30,399 bases of DNA from an uncultured Eubacterium sp. (lineage in GTDB: Bacteria > Bacillota > Clostridia > Lachnospirales > Lachnospiraceae): positions 1 to 30,399 of the forward strand of contig URKY01000031.1 of the NCBI GenBank assembly GCA_900548465.1, given 5' to 3'. Within the stretch, counting starts at the first letter, position 1; the number at the start of each line of letters is the position of its first letter. Shown piece by piece: positions 16,524 to 25,530 of this stretch. A program made the position numbers and the translations under genes. The notes beneath the pieces were generated by a model. That model was not told where the DNA came from. It saw only the letters and a list, made by a program, of their open reading frames with translations, and did not search any database.

Positions 16524-16610
16524 ATGACCGACAGCGAACGTGCCATCATCCACCGGTTATTGGATGAATATGACATCCAGACGACTAATACAATGGATGG
16601 AAGTTATTAA
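16524..16610 (+). pseudogene. IS256-like transposase N-terminal remnant
   Basis: A 28-codon frame reads MTDSERAIIHRLLDEYDIQT followed by a divergent tail and stop. The ERAIIHRLLDEYDIQT stretch resembles the N-terminus of IS256/Mutator-family transposases, which continues in full copies with a DIQDALKDLLGGTI-type segment that is absent here. Its base composition (GACCGACAGCGAACGTGCC) is clearly richer in G and C than its surroundings, suggesting imported DNA. No ribosome binding site is present. The 259-base gap 16485-16743 holds nothing else recognisable. The match is from memory of the family and was not searched. Confidence 0.45.
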
Positions 16611-16743
16611 AAACATTGTTAAAATAAATTGGAAATGATTACAAAAAAATATAGAATTAACAGAAGAGAGATTAAAAGAATGAAACCGGCATTTATTATT
16701 TGTGAATAAATAAAATTACAGAATAATAAAAAAAGGAGAGGCA

Positions 16744-18042
16744 ATGCAGGATAGTTCCGATACAAAACAGAATATAAATAGAAAAAAAGTAATATATAGA
16801 TATTATTCAGGAAGAATCAGGAGAGATTTGAAAAATTTTTTTAAATGGATTGTGCTTGCCGTACTTACAGGAGTAGTAGTTGGTGGTGCCAGCAGTGTGT
16901 TTGCCGGATGTATAAGAGAAGTTACATTGTTTAGAAGAGAGCATGAGTGGTTATTTCTTTTATTGCCGGTGGCAGGTCTGTTAATTGTATTTATGTACCA
17001 GAAAATTGGCAAAGATGATGGTGGAACGAATCAGGTGCTTTCAACAATTAAGGCGAAGGATGATGTACCGTTAAGATCGGCACCTTTGATTTTTGTGTCA
17101 ACAATTTTGACTCATTTAACAGGTGGTTCTGCCGGAAGGGAAGGCGCAGCAATACAGTTTGGTGGAAGTATAGGAAACCAGTTGGGAAGAATTGTAAAAC
17201 TTGATGAGTTTGATCATCATGTAATGGTAATGTGCGGAATGAGTGCGGCTTTTGCAGCGGTTTTTGGAACGCCTATGGCAGCAGCGGTTTTTGCAATGGA
17301 GGTTGTAAGTGTCGGAGTTATGTATTATGCGGCATTACTTCCATGCGTAATAGCTTCCATAATAGCGTCAAAGTTTGCCGCAGGAATCGGAATTCATCCG
17401 GAACTTTTTCATGTAACGAAAATCCCTGAGCTTACTATTATAAACGGATTGAAAATGGCTGTAATTGCAGCAGCCTGTGGTGCTATAAGTATATTATTTT
17501 GTGTAGCATTAAAGGCGGCTTCTACTTTATATTCAAAGTATTTAAAAAATCCATATGTAAGAGTAGTTGTTGCAGGCATTATAGTAATAGGAATAACAAT
17601 ACTTTTAAACACAAAAGATTACATGGGAGCAGGAAATGAATTGATAGCGAAAGCCATAGAGCAGGGACAGGCAAGACCTTTTGATTTTCTGTGGAAAATA
17701 ATATTGACGGCAATAACAATGCGTGCGGGTTACAGAGGTGGCGAGATTGTGCCGGCATTTTGTGTTGGAGCGACTTTAGGCTGTGTTATAGGTCAGTTAC
17801 TTGGATTTTCGCCGATGGTTGCGGCAGCGGCAGGTATGGTGGCAGTGTTTTGCGGGGTAACGAATTGTCCTATAACTTCGATGTTGATATCTTTTGAACT
17901 GTTTGGTTTCGCAGGGGTATCTTATTATCTTATTGCAATATCCATCAGTTACGCATTGTCAGGATATTATAGTTTATATAAGGACCAGACTATAGTGTAT
18001 TCAAAATATAAAGCAAAGTATATAAACAGAAAAACAAGATAA
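16744..18042 (+). CDS. CLC-family anion channel/transporter
   Basis: This is a 432-residue polytopic membrane protein of the CLC family. The gating-glutamate motif is GGSAGREGAAIQFGG with Glu133. GTPMAAAVFAMEV and YRGGEIVPAFCVGATLG follow, corresponding to later selectivity-filter and pore segments. At the first filter position canonical chloride transporters carry GSGIP, while this protein has GGTNQ (residues 93-97). The Pro after the gating glutamate is replaced by Ala. These changes resemble the fluoride-exporting or other non-canonical bacterial CLC branch, so the ion is uncertain. There is no cytoplasmic CBS domain. AAAAAGGAG lies before the ATG. The LuxR-like gene follows after 15 bases, probably in the same transcript. 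No fluoride riboswitch pattern was found upstream. Confidence 0.85.
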   Translation: MQDSSDTKQNINRKKVIYRYYSGRIRRDLKNFFKWIVLAVLTGVVVGGASSVFAGCIREVTLFRREHEWLFLLLPVAGLLIVFMYQKIGKDDGGTNQVLSTIKAKDDVPLRSAPLIFVSTILTHLTGGSAGREGAAIQFGGSIGNQLGRIVKLDEFDHHVMVMCGMSAAFAAVFGTPMAAAVFAMEVVSVGVMYYAALLPCVIASIIASKFAAGIGIHPELFHVTKIPELTIINGLKMAVIAAACGAISILFCVALKAASTLYSKYLKNPYVRVVVAGIIVIGITILLNTKDYMGAGNELIAKAIEQGQARPFDFLWKIILTAITMRAGYRGGEIVPAFCVGATLGCVIGQLLGFSPMVAAAAGMVAVFCGVTNCPITSMLISFELFGFAGVSYYLIAISISYALSGYYSLYKDQTIVYSKYKAKYINRKTR

Positions 18043-18057
18043 TTTGAAGTGGACGTA

Positions 18058-19479
18058 ATGGCAGAAAAGATGAAAAAAAAGAGTTTTAATATTTTAATAA
18101 TAATTGTAATACTGGCATTATTTAATTTTGTATTTTTGGGAACGGAATATTTATTTGACAATATGATGATGTACGTCAGTGATGCAAAAGAGGTAGTTAT
18201 ATCACAGGGTTATGTTCTGGGGGTTAGTGCCATAGGATTTTGTCTGTTCGGATTAGTAAAAAAAATGATTAACAGCCGCACAAAATTTATATGGGCATTA
18301 ATATTTATTGCCGGAGAAATTGCAGGTGTTTTTGTTATGGAGCAACATAACTCCTATGGAAGTGTGCTTATTGCCGGATGCATTGTTTTTGTTATGCTTG
18401 GTTGTGCAGGCAGTGCAGTGTGCTATATGATTGCCATAAGATTACAGTATAACGGTCATCTTGCAAAGGTTGTTGGCGTTTCATATGCCATTGGGCTGTT
18501 ATTGCAATTTGGTAATAATAATTTGATTAATAATGATCTGATTGAAGCTATTGTTATATCAGCATTTATATTAGTCTGGGTAATACTAATTCTTGGGGTG
18601 AACGAAAATACTTTAGAAGTCAGTGAAGATTCAGATAATGACGAAAGAATTAAAATGAAAAATCCCATGGTTGCGGCAATAACATTAATTGTAATAGTAG
18701 CGTTAATGTCATGTATTTTTGCAACTCTTGATAATGTAGTTACACTTTTTCATTCGGCTGGAGGAGTGGATATCGGGCAGTTGCCAAGAATGATTCTGGC
18801 ATTAAGTGGACTTTTAGCCGGGGCTGTTTTTGACATAAAAAGCAGAAGATGCATGTATATAATAATGTATTGCGTAACCCTATTATCTACGATTTGTGTA
18901 CTTGTAATTATTACAGGGGGAGCTTTTATAATTGGGTTAATTGTTTTTTACCTTTCGGCAGGCTTCTTTGCGGTATTCTTTACGACTGCATTTATAGAAT
19001 TGTCAGTATATATGAATAGACCGGAATTTTGGGCAGGTCTTGGAAGAGCAGTTAATAATATATGTGCGGCAATAATAGGGGCAATATCCCTTTCCTTGTT
19101 TGAATCAGGAAATGTTATTTTAAACAGCATTGTAGCTTTAATTCTATTTGTTCTCATAAGCATATTTATGTTTTTGTATTATACTCAGCTGGAAAATGTT
19201 CATAGTGTAAAAGTTAAGCTTCAGCAGGAAGATGAAAAAAATCATATAGATCAAAAAGAAAAATTTACAAAGTTTTCTGAAAGATTTGCATTGACACCAA
19301 GGGAGAAAGAAGTTTTTGAAATGCTGTTAACTTCAGATGAAAATGTTCAGGATATTGCAGGAAAGCTGTTTATATCAAGGGCTGCCTTATATAGGCACAT
19401 ATCCAATCTTAATGAGAAAACAAAAACAAAATCACGAGTAGGACTGTTGCAGTTTTACTATGAATGGAATGATAAATAA
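18058..19479 (+). CDS. Membrane-integrated LuxR-type transcriptional regulator
   Basis: This is a protein of about 473 residues whose first 380 are a bundle of roughly twelve hydrophobic helices arranged like a major-facilitator-type membrane domain (for example ILIIIVILALFNFVFLGTEY, VLIAGCIVFVMLGCAGS). The last 71 residues are a soluble LuxR/GerE helix-turn-helix: LTPREKEVFEMLLTSDENVQ, then DIAGKLFISRAALYRHISNL. The protein probably senses a small molecule or transport state in the membrane and binds DNA from there. The start is uncertain. GTG at 18049 is possible, but ATG at 18058 is chosen because GAAGTGG lies before it. The gene follows the CLC gene by 15 bases and precedes a symporter gene, so either transporter may be the target. 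Such fusions are known in Actinobacteria and Clostridia, mostly uncharacterised. Confidence 0.82.
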   Translation: MAEKMKKKSFNILIIIVILALFNFVFLGTEYLFDNMMMYVSDAKEVVISQGYVLGVSAIGFCLFGLVKKMINSRTKFIWALIFIAGEIAGVFVMEQHNSYGSVLIAGCIVFVMLGCAGSAVCYMIAIRLQYNGHLAKVVGVSYAIGLLLQFGNNNLINNDLIEAIVISAFILVWVILILGVNENTLEVSEDSDNDERIKMKNPMVAAITLIVIVALMSCIFATLDNVVTLFHSAGGVDIGQLPRMILALSGLLAGAVFDIKSRRCMYIIMYCVTLLSTICVLVIITGGAFIIGLIVFYLSAGFFAVFFTTAFIELSVYMNRPEFWAGLGRAVNNICAAIIGAISLSLFESGNVILNSIVALILFVLISIFMFLYYTQLENVHSVKVKLQQEDEKNHIDQKEKFTKFSERFALTPREKEVFEMLLTSDENVQDIAGKLFISRAALYRHISNLNEKTKTKSRVGLLQFYYEWNDK

Positions 19480-19502
19480 AAATACAAAATTATCCATACA
19501 TG

Positions 19503-19511
19503 TGGTATAAT
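19503..19511 (+). promoter_or_regulatory. Extended -10 promoter before the symporter gene
   Basis: TGGTATAAT is a perfect extended -10 box (TGn plus TATAAT), 83 bases before the symporter ATG. No good -35 box is seen at the usual distance, which is tolerated by extended -10 promoters or indicates activator control, for instance by the LuxR-type regulator encoded just upstream. Confidence 0.55.
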
Positions 19512-19594
19512 TTAAATGCTGTGTGCGCAAATTTTATTGTTATGGCATATAATTTGAGCATTTATATTTTACAAATTTGAAAGGATAATAATAA

Positions 19595-20989
19595 ATGTTA
19601 TCGATTATTGAACAAATAAACTCGGCAGTTAATGATTTTATCTGGGGTGTGCCGGCTATGATTTGCATAATCGGCGTAGGGCTTATTTTGACTTTCAGAA
19701 CTAAATTTTTGCAAATTAGGAAATTTCCGTATGCAATGAAAGTTACTATTGGCCGTATATTTAGAAAAAAGGAAGCAGCAGATGGTGCAATGACACCATT
19801 TCAGGCTGTGTGCACTGCATTGGCAGCTACTGTAGGAACGGGAAATATTGCAGGTGTGGCAGGAGCCATTGCGATAGGTGGTCCCGGGGCAGTTTTCTGG
19901 ATGTGGATATCAGCAATTCTTGGTATGTGTACAAAATTTTCAGAAGTAACCCTCGCTGTACATTTCAGGGAAAAAAATGACAAGGGCGAATGGGTTGGCG
20001 GACCGATGTATTACATAAAGAATGGATTGAAGAAACATTGGCACTGGTTGGCATATCTGTTCTCAGCATTTGGAGTACTTACTGTATTTGGAACAGGTAA
20101 TGCAACTCAGGTTAACACAATAACCACAGCAATCGATTCGGCACTGATGAATTATGGAATTTTATCAGCGGAAAGTGCAGGAACAATAAATGTTGTAATA
20201 GGAATTATATTGGCAATTCTCTTGGCACTGATTTTACTTGGTGGAATAAAGAGAATTGGCAGGGTTACAGAAAAACTGGTACCATTTATGGCACTTTTAT
20301 ATATTGTTTTAGCAGTAGGAGTTATTGTTTTGAACATAAAAAATGTTCCGGCAGTTTTTTCGTCAATTATGGAAGGTGCATTTAATCCGGCGTCGGTAAC
20401 AGGAGGAGTGGTTGGAAGCTTTTTCCTAAGCATGAAAAAAGGAGTTTCCAGAGGAATCTTCTCAAACGAAGCAGGACTCGGTACAGGTTCCATTGCTCAT
20501 GCATGTGCTGACACTAAAAAACCTGTAAAGCAGGGATTCTTTGGAATATTTGAAGTGTTCGTGGATACAATAGTCATTTGTACATTAACGGCTCTTGTAA
20601 TTTTGTGTAGTGGTGTTCCTATTAACTTTGGAGAGGCAGCAGGTGCTGAACTTACAATATCAGGATTTACATCTACTTATGGAAACTGGGTATCTATTTT
20701 CACGGCTGTAGCAATGTGCTGTTTTGCATTTTCAACAATTGTAGGCTGGGGACTATATGGAGCCAGATGTATTGAGTTTTTGTTTGGTTCAAAAGTAAAT
20801 AAACCATTTATGCTGGTGTATTCTTTAGTAGCTATAATTGGTGCTACAATGAATTTGGGTCTTCTGTGGAGCATTGCCGAAACCTTTAACGGATTAATGG
20901 CAATACCTAACCTTATTGCTGTATTCCTGTTATCCGGTGTAGTGGTAAAGATGGTGAAAGATTATTTTGAAAAAGGAACGGATGTATAA
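19595..20989 (+). CDS. Sodium:alanine/glycine symporter (AGCS family)
   Basis: This is a 464-residue inner-membrane symporter with about eleven helices that imports alanine, glycine or a related amino acid with sodium (or proton). The family signature TVGTGNIAGVAGAIAIGGPG occurs near residue 86, followed by AVFWMWISAILGMCTKFSEV. The later MKKGVSRGIFSNEAGLGTGS and IAHACADTKKPVKQG are also diagnostic, and C-terminal helices are complete. The ATG follows AAAGGA. The gene has its own extended -10 promoter and a strong terminator, so it is a single transcription unit. The exact substrate cannot be read from sequence. Glutamine or D-alanine are alternatives. Confidence 0.93.
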   Translation: MLSIIEQINSAVNDFIWGVPAMICIIGVGLILTFRTKFLQIRKFPYAMKVTIGRIFRKKEAADGAMTPFQAVCTALAATVGTGNIAGVAGAIAIGGPGAVFWMWISAILGMCTKFSEVTLAVHFREKNDKGEWVGGPMYYIKNGLKKHWHWLAYLFSAFGVLTVFGTGNATQVNTITTAIDSALMNYGILSAESAGTINVVIGIILAILLALILLGGIKRIGRVTEKLVPFMALLYIVLAVGVIVLNIKNVPAVFSSIMEGAFNPASVTGGVVGSFFLSMKKGVSRGIFSNEAGLGTGSIAHACADTKKPVKQGFFGIFEVFVDTIVICTLTALVILCSGVPINFGEAAGAELTISGFTSTYGNWVSIFTAVAMCCFAFSTIVGWGLYGARCIEFLFGSKVNKPFMLVYSLVAIIGATMNLGLLWSIAETFNGLMAIPNLIAVFLLSGVVVKMVKDYFEKGTDV

Positions 20990-21019
20990 ATTTATATCAG
21001 GACCTATATCAGGTTTTAT

Positions 21020-21070
21020 AAAAATACCCATATGTCAGATTTTTAATAAATCGGCATGTGGGTATTTTTT
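21020..21070 (+). terminator. Terminator of the symporter gene
   Basis: AAAATACCCATATG pairs with CATGTGGGTATTTT (one T-G pair) across a 20-base AT-rich loop and is followed by further T residues. The remaining gap to 21272 holds no gene. It includes AGCCCCGAGGCGG (21227-21239) with a small GCC/GGC hairpin, and an AAAGGAG ribosome binding site for the next gene. Confidence 0.8.
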
Positions 21071-21272
21071 TGTAAAAGATTAATTGGTTTGGAGACTTTA
21101 ATTGCCCATTTTTAGGGGCTGAACAAAGAGTGAGACATATGTAAACTTGAAAATATGTAAAGTATATGGAATATTCATAATATAAATATGGGAAAGGGGA
21201 TTTTGCACCCATGGATATTGCCAAAGCCCCGAGGCGGAAAATGTATAAGGTATAAGATGAAAGGAGAACTAT

Positions 21273-22829
21273 ATGAAAAAAAATTTAAGTTTAATTATTA
21301 GTTTGGTATTGATAATAGGAGTAATGCCACAAAACATTCCGGCAGCAGATGGACCATGTCAGGAAGATTATCCACCGGCATATATCAGTCTCGTTGATGA
21401 TGAGGCGGGAACAATACCTTTGTTTTCGAATTATATAGGAGATAATGTTCAAAAAGTAGATGGTATTGAATATGATAAATCTGACAACACATTAACATTA
21501 AATAATGTAAAACAGAATAAGACATTGGTTACTAATGTTATGGGGGATGATTTTAAAATTAAATTAAAGGGAAATAATGAGTTAAATGGAATTCTTGTAT
21601 GGGGAGATGAGTATGGTGGAAATCTTACCATAACAGGAGACGGTAAGCTTGTTATAAATAAAAATAAATCCCAGAAATCATCAATAGTTATGTATGCTGA
21701 AAAGACACAGGGATTATTAAAGATAGAAAAAAGCGCAAGAGTGGATATGTATGCATCAAAAGGTAATCCTGTTATAGATACTCTATGGTCAACAAATTCA
21801 GTTACAGCAGATGCAATCGTAATTGAAGGAAAAACATCTTCAGAAGTAAAAGTTGAAAGCAGACAAGCAGAAGTAAATGATATTATAACGTCTAAAGCTA
21901 TGAGTGTTGATAGCAGATGTTATCTCTACAAGTTTAAGAAAGACGGAAAAAACTACGGCGGACAGGAAAAGTATGACAGTAATGGTGAAAGCACTGGTGA
22001 ATATATTATGTTTGAGGTGATAAATGATGAAACCTACGGTAATATTGGCGTTCCTGTTAATAACCTAAAAAAAATTATTCCGGCGGATTATGGATACGAA
22101 AAGGTTATGGTAGATTCGGAGCAACAGGATGAATATAGAAATGTTCTTATTTTTGATAATTGGACATATACTTATCAGATGTATCACAGTACTGAAAAGG
22201 ATAAAGATTATGGTGTACAAAATATCCATTATACCAATGGTGATACCGGAAAGGAAGAAGACTACTATGCCGTATATGACATAGTAAAATATGGAAATTA
22301 CGGATATATTGCAGTGCCTGTAGAGGGAATGGAAAAACTTGATAAGTTGCCGGCAGATTTTAAAGAGCTGTTAACAGATCCGTACACATTGTATTACTAT
22401 ACGGTAGGTCTTGAGAAACTTTTTATTAACAGTCAGGGAGAAAATGATACTGAGCCAACAACTAAAGGGGATAATCCAACAACAAAAGCAGATAATCCAA
22501 CCACAAAGGCAAACGATCAGACAAAAGCAGCACTGGAGAAAAAACCGGAGAGAATTACCGGCATAAAAGCTGCTAAAGCAAAGAAGAAAACGGTTTCCAT
22601 TACATGGAAAAAAGTTGCAAATGCAAGTAAGTATCAGATTCAGTATTCATTAAGCAAAAAGTTTAAGAAAGCAAAGAAATTCAGAACCAAAACAGTTACT
22701 ACATCAAAGAATAAGTATACAATTAAAAAACTCATTAAGAAAAAGACATATTACGTTAGAATAAGAGCAATAAATAATAAAACAGTTGGACAATGGTCAA
22801 AAATTAAGAAAATAAAAGTGACAAAGTAA
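21273..22829 (+). CDS. Secreted beta-rich protein with cationic Fn3-like tail
   Basis: This is a 518-residue exported protein. Residues 1-25 are a signal peptide (MKKNLSLIISLVLIIGVMP, cleavage after PAA). Residues about 60-200 have the strand-turn pattern of carbohydrate-binding or beta-helix domains (YDKSDNTLTLNNV, FKIKLKGNNELNG, LTITGDGKLVI). A mixed region of repeated Tyr-rich segments follows, with NIGVPVNNLKKI and YIAVPVEGMEKL as two copies of one motif. A linker of DNPTTKA repeats (about 395-425) leads to an extremely lysine-rich fibronectin-III-like module (426-518) ending KKIKVTK. The start has AAAGGAG. The next secreted gene begins 13 bases after the stop, so the two are one operon. 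No enzyme motif is seen. The tail may stick to acidic wall polymers. Confidence 0.75.
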   Translation: MKKNLSLIISLVLIIGVMPQNIPAADGPCQEDYPPAYISLVDDEAGTIPLFSNYIGDNVQKVDGIEYDKSDNTLTLNNVKQNKTLVTNVMGDDFKIKLKGNNELNGILVWGDEYGGNLTITGDGKLVINKNKSQKSSIVMYAEKTQGLLKIEKSARVDMYASKGNPVIDTLWSTNSVTADAIVIEGKTSSEVKVESRQAEVNDIITSKAMSVDSRCYLYKFKKDGKNYGGQEKYDSNGESTGEYIMFEVINDETYGNIGVPVNNLKKIIPADYGYEKVMVDSEQQDEYRNVLIFDNWTYTYQMYHSTEKDKDYGVQNIHYTNGDTGKEEDYYAVYDIVKYGNYGYIAVPVEGMEKLDKLPADFKELLTDPYTLYYYTVGLEKLFINSQGENDTEPTTKGDNPTTKADNPTTKANDQTKAALEKKPERITGIKAAKAKKKTVSITWKKVANASKYQIQYSLSKKFKKAKKFRTKTVTTSKNKYTIKKLIKKKTYYVRIRAINNKTVGQWSKIKKIKVTK

Positions 22830-22842
22830 GAGGTGACATAAT

Positions 22843-25530
22843 ATGAAAATAATAAAAAAGAGTCTTGCTATAATACTTACGGTGATATTAGCATTTAGCA
22901 TTTATATAAAGCCCACATCAGTCATGACTAAAGCTGAGGATAATGATCAGAATGAATTAGAAAATTATGTGATAATAACAAATGATATTGAATCTGATGA
23001 TGGAACAGGTGTGGTAAAGTGGACGAAGGATAAGACATATGTAATATGTTCTTATGATATAGTTGAAGCACCATATGTAAAATGTAAATTAATAATTGAA
23101 CCTGGAACAACAATATTATTTGGAACGGGAACAGGAGGATTGGATGGAGTAGAAAATTCAGAAGTGCGCCGTAGACCCTATTCTATTTTTAGAGTGGATG
23201 AAGAGGGAAGTATTGAGGCAAAGGGGACTAAGGAAGAACCCATAACATTTAAAAATATTAGTACACATGCAGGTTGGAACGGAATAGAAATAACACTTCC
23301 TGAGAGTGGAGAAGTTACGGACACTTTTGAATATTGTAATTTCATCAATGGCGGAGCACAGTTTAGGGATTTTACGGAAGGTTTGATTGATGTATCTTAC
23401 GGAACGGAAAAAACTAAATTTAATCTTGTGGTAGATCATTGTACTTTTGACAGTACCGAGTTGATTAATAGGGATGTTTTGCAACCAAGTGAGGTACAGT
23501 CAGGAATTTATTATGGTGATCATAGTGGTAACACAGTTCAGACAAATATTAAAATTACAAACTCTACCTTTAGGTCTTTATCAATGGCAATTGAAACATG
23601 CAAACAGGATGAATATAATAATGCATCAAAGTGCATAATTGAAAATAATGTATTTGAAAATAATATGGAGGGGGCCTATAAGTCTTCTGTTATCTGGCAT
23701 GGAAATGCAGAAGTCAGAAACAATACTTTTTACACAACAAAGGGAGGCTCGTTGGAAAGAAATGCATGCGACTTAGCAGGTAGAAGCAATTATGTAATTG
23801 AAGGTAATACTTTCCATGGAAGTCAGTCCACAGATAAAGAACAAATGAATAAAGAGGCACCAATAAGAGTACAGTTTGGAGCAAACATTAACGCAGATAC
23901 AACAAAAACTTATAAAGAAAATATTTGTGATTATTCATCCCCATATGGTAAATATGTTCAATTAAATGGAGAATCCAAGACTGCTGAAAGTTATATAGGT
24001 AATATTCCGGGATTAAAATATTATTTAAAAGATTGTGTGGCTGCAAATACAGACGGCGGAAAATCCCTAGTAACATTTGAACCTGGGCTTACTATGGTGG
24101 CAGACAGTCTGTTGGCACAGTATGGTGGCAGTGTAATTGCAAAAGGAACAAAAGAAAAACCTATCAGATTCGTAGGAGACTGGGATTTAGGAATAGGAAA
24201 GTACAATCAGGGACAGGTAGGTTTAATGCAGAGTTGGAGAAGTGCTACTTCAAAGGCACAATTTGAAAATTGTGAGTTTGATGATGTATGTTTAATTGGT
24301 AACATAACCAGTGAAACTGAAAAGCCGGGGTATGATGAACAGATTCCTACGTCATTTACAGTAAAGAATTGTACAATAAAAAATGCCAGAAGAGGACTTT
24401 CTGTTAGTGTAGTTGGAGATGATACATACATAGGTGGAAAAGCAGTTATAGAAAATGTAAAAATATCGGCAGCTCCTGAGTGGGCATATCAGGGTGTGGA
24501 TATACATGTTCGAGGCTATAATATTCCGGATGAAAAAGTAATTGAACTGAGAAACTGTACGGTTTACGGTTACAAAAGTAATAATTATGATACCTCTCCG
24601 GTAGGATTAAATGTATATATTGAAGAAGGAGTAAGCAGCGATGTTGCTTCTTTGGAAAACATAACAGTATCAGGCGGATACATAGGGGTTGAAGCCAAAA
24701 GTAATTCAATGAAGGAACTACCAATTATCAGAAATGCAATTATTGCAGGAAATGAAATAGGTTTTGATGTACATGATGCACTTGATATGACGAAATTAGA
24801 GTATTCCTGTATATATAATGAAAGCAAAGATGTAGGTGACAACCGTGTAGGAGAAGGATGTATTTTTAAAGATCCCTTATTTGCAAATCTAGAAGCCGGT
24901 GATTTACATCTTAAATCTAAAGGTGGCAGATGGGATGGTACGAAATGGGTAGCTGATACTGTTACAAGTCCATGCATTAATGCAGGAAATCCATCAAGTG
25001 ATTATTCAAAGGAGCCTGCTCCTAATGGAAACAGGGTAAATATTGGAGCTTACGGAAACACAGCTGAAGCTTCTAAAACTGATGATGGAACCTTTGTACC
25101 CGGCAATCCGGAAACTCCGACAAGTGAGGTTCCTACAACAGGTTCCACAAATAACAATGGTTCGACTACTCAGGCACCGGCACAAACACAGAAAATTAAC
25201 AATCCGGTGGTAACAGAAGGTGGTCGAAATGAAAAACTGAAGACACCGGCCATTAAAAAGATGAAAAATGCTTCAAAGAAAATAAAGATTACCTTCAAAA
25301 AAATAGCAGATAAAAATCCGGGATACTATGAAATACAGTATTCCACAAACAGAAAATTTAAGAAGGGAACAAAGACTCTAAAAGTCAATGCAAAAAAAAC
25401 AAAAGCAACAATAAAGAAACTTAAGGGGAAAAAGAAATATTATGTTCGCGTCAGACTTTATAAAAATGTTGCGGGTATAAAATTGTATTCCTCATGGACT
25501 AAAACAAAATCTATTAAAACGAGGAAGTAG
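22843..25530 (+). CDS. Secreted right-handed beta-helix protein with cationic Fn3-like tail
   Basis: This is an 895-residue exported protein. It begins with a signal peptide (MKIIKKSLAIILTVILAFS, cleavage about residue 31). Two long parallel beta-helix arrays follow. Each opens with the same type of strand set: LIIEPGTTILFGTG with IEAKGTKEEPITF, and VTFEPGLTMVA with VIAKGTKEKPIRF. Asn-rich coils follow (NSTFRSLS, NNVFENN, RNNTFYTTKG), as in pectate-lyase-like or parallel beta-helix repeat proteins. The region near residues 690-745 (CIFKDPLF, SPCINAGNP, RVNIGAYGN) is the typical end of such helices. A Thr/Pro linker leads to a lysine-rich Fn3-like C-terminus ending SIKTRK. No sorting signal is present. 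It is translated from AGAGGTG, 13 bases after its partner. A polysaccharide lyase or adhesin role is possible. No catalytic residues can be assigned. Confidence 0.8.
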   Translation: MKIIKKSLAIILTVILAFSIYIKPTSVMTKAEDNDQNELENYVIITNDIESDDGTGVVKWTKDKTYVICSYDIVEAPYVKCKLIIEPGTTILFGTGTGGLDGVENSEVRRRPYSIFRVDEEGSIEAKGTKEEPITFKNISTHAGWNGIEITLPESGEVTDTFEYCNFINGGAQFRDFTEGLIDVSYGTEKTKFNLVVDHCTFDSTELINRDVLQPSEVQSGIYYGDHSGNTVQTNIKITNSTFRSLSMAIETCKQDEYNNASKCIIENNVFENNMEGAYKSSVIWHGNAEVRNNTFYTTKGGSLERNACDLAGRSNYVIEGNTFHGSQSTDKEQMNKEAPIRVQFGANINADTTKTYKENICDYSSPYGKYVQLNGESKTAESYIGNIPGLKYYLKDCVAANTDGGKSLVTFEPGLTMVADSLLAQYGGSVIAKGTKEKPIRFVGDWDLGIGKYNQGQVGLMQSWRSATSKAQFENCEFDDVCLIGNITSETEKPGYDEQIPTSFTVKNCTIKNARRGLSVSVVGDDTYIGGKAVIENVKISAAPEWAYQGVDIHVRGYNIPDEKVIELRNCTVYGYKSNNYDTSPVGLNVYIEEGVSSDVASLENITVSGGYIGVEAKSNSMKELPIIRNAIIAGNEIGFDVHDALDMTKLEYSCIYNESKDVGDNRVGEGCIFKDPLFANLEAGDLHLKSKGGRWDGTKWVADTVTSPCINAGNPSSDYSKEPAPNGNRVNIGAYGNTAEASKTDDGTFVPGNPETPTSEVPTTGSTNNNGSTTQAPAQTQKINNPVVTEGGRNEKLKTPAIKKMKNASKKIKITFKKIADKNPGYYEIQYSTNRKFKKGTKTLKVNAKKTKATIKKLKGKKKYYVRVRLYKNVAGIKLYSSWTKTKSIKTRK

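Noticed and set aside
16611..16743. Fluoride riboswitch before the CLC gene
   Set aside because: The conserved crcB-motif sequence and stems are not present in the upstream gap.
17232..17897. Small plus-strand frames of 65 and 68 codons inside the CLC gene
   Set aside because: They are out-of-frame readings of the conserved CLC coding sequence with no supporting start signals.
20152..20493. 113-codon minus-strand frame inside the symporter gene
   Set aside because: It is antisense to well-conserved AGCS sequence, with proline- and threonine-rich composition typical of shadow frames.
21204..21240. Segment resembling part of a c-di-GMP riboswitch (GCCAAAGCCCCGAGGC)
   Set aside because: Only a short stretch is reminiscent. 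The conserved paired stems and the rest of the GEMM consensus could not be laid out.
24446..24977. Overlapping minus-strand frames of 92 and 130 codons in the beta-helix gene
   Set aside because: They are antisense to the repeat-rich coding frame, lack start signals and resemble no family.
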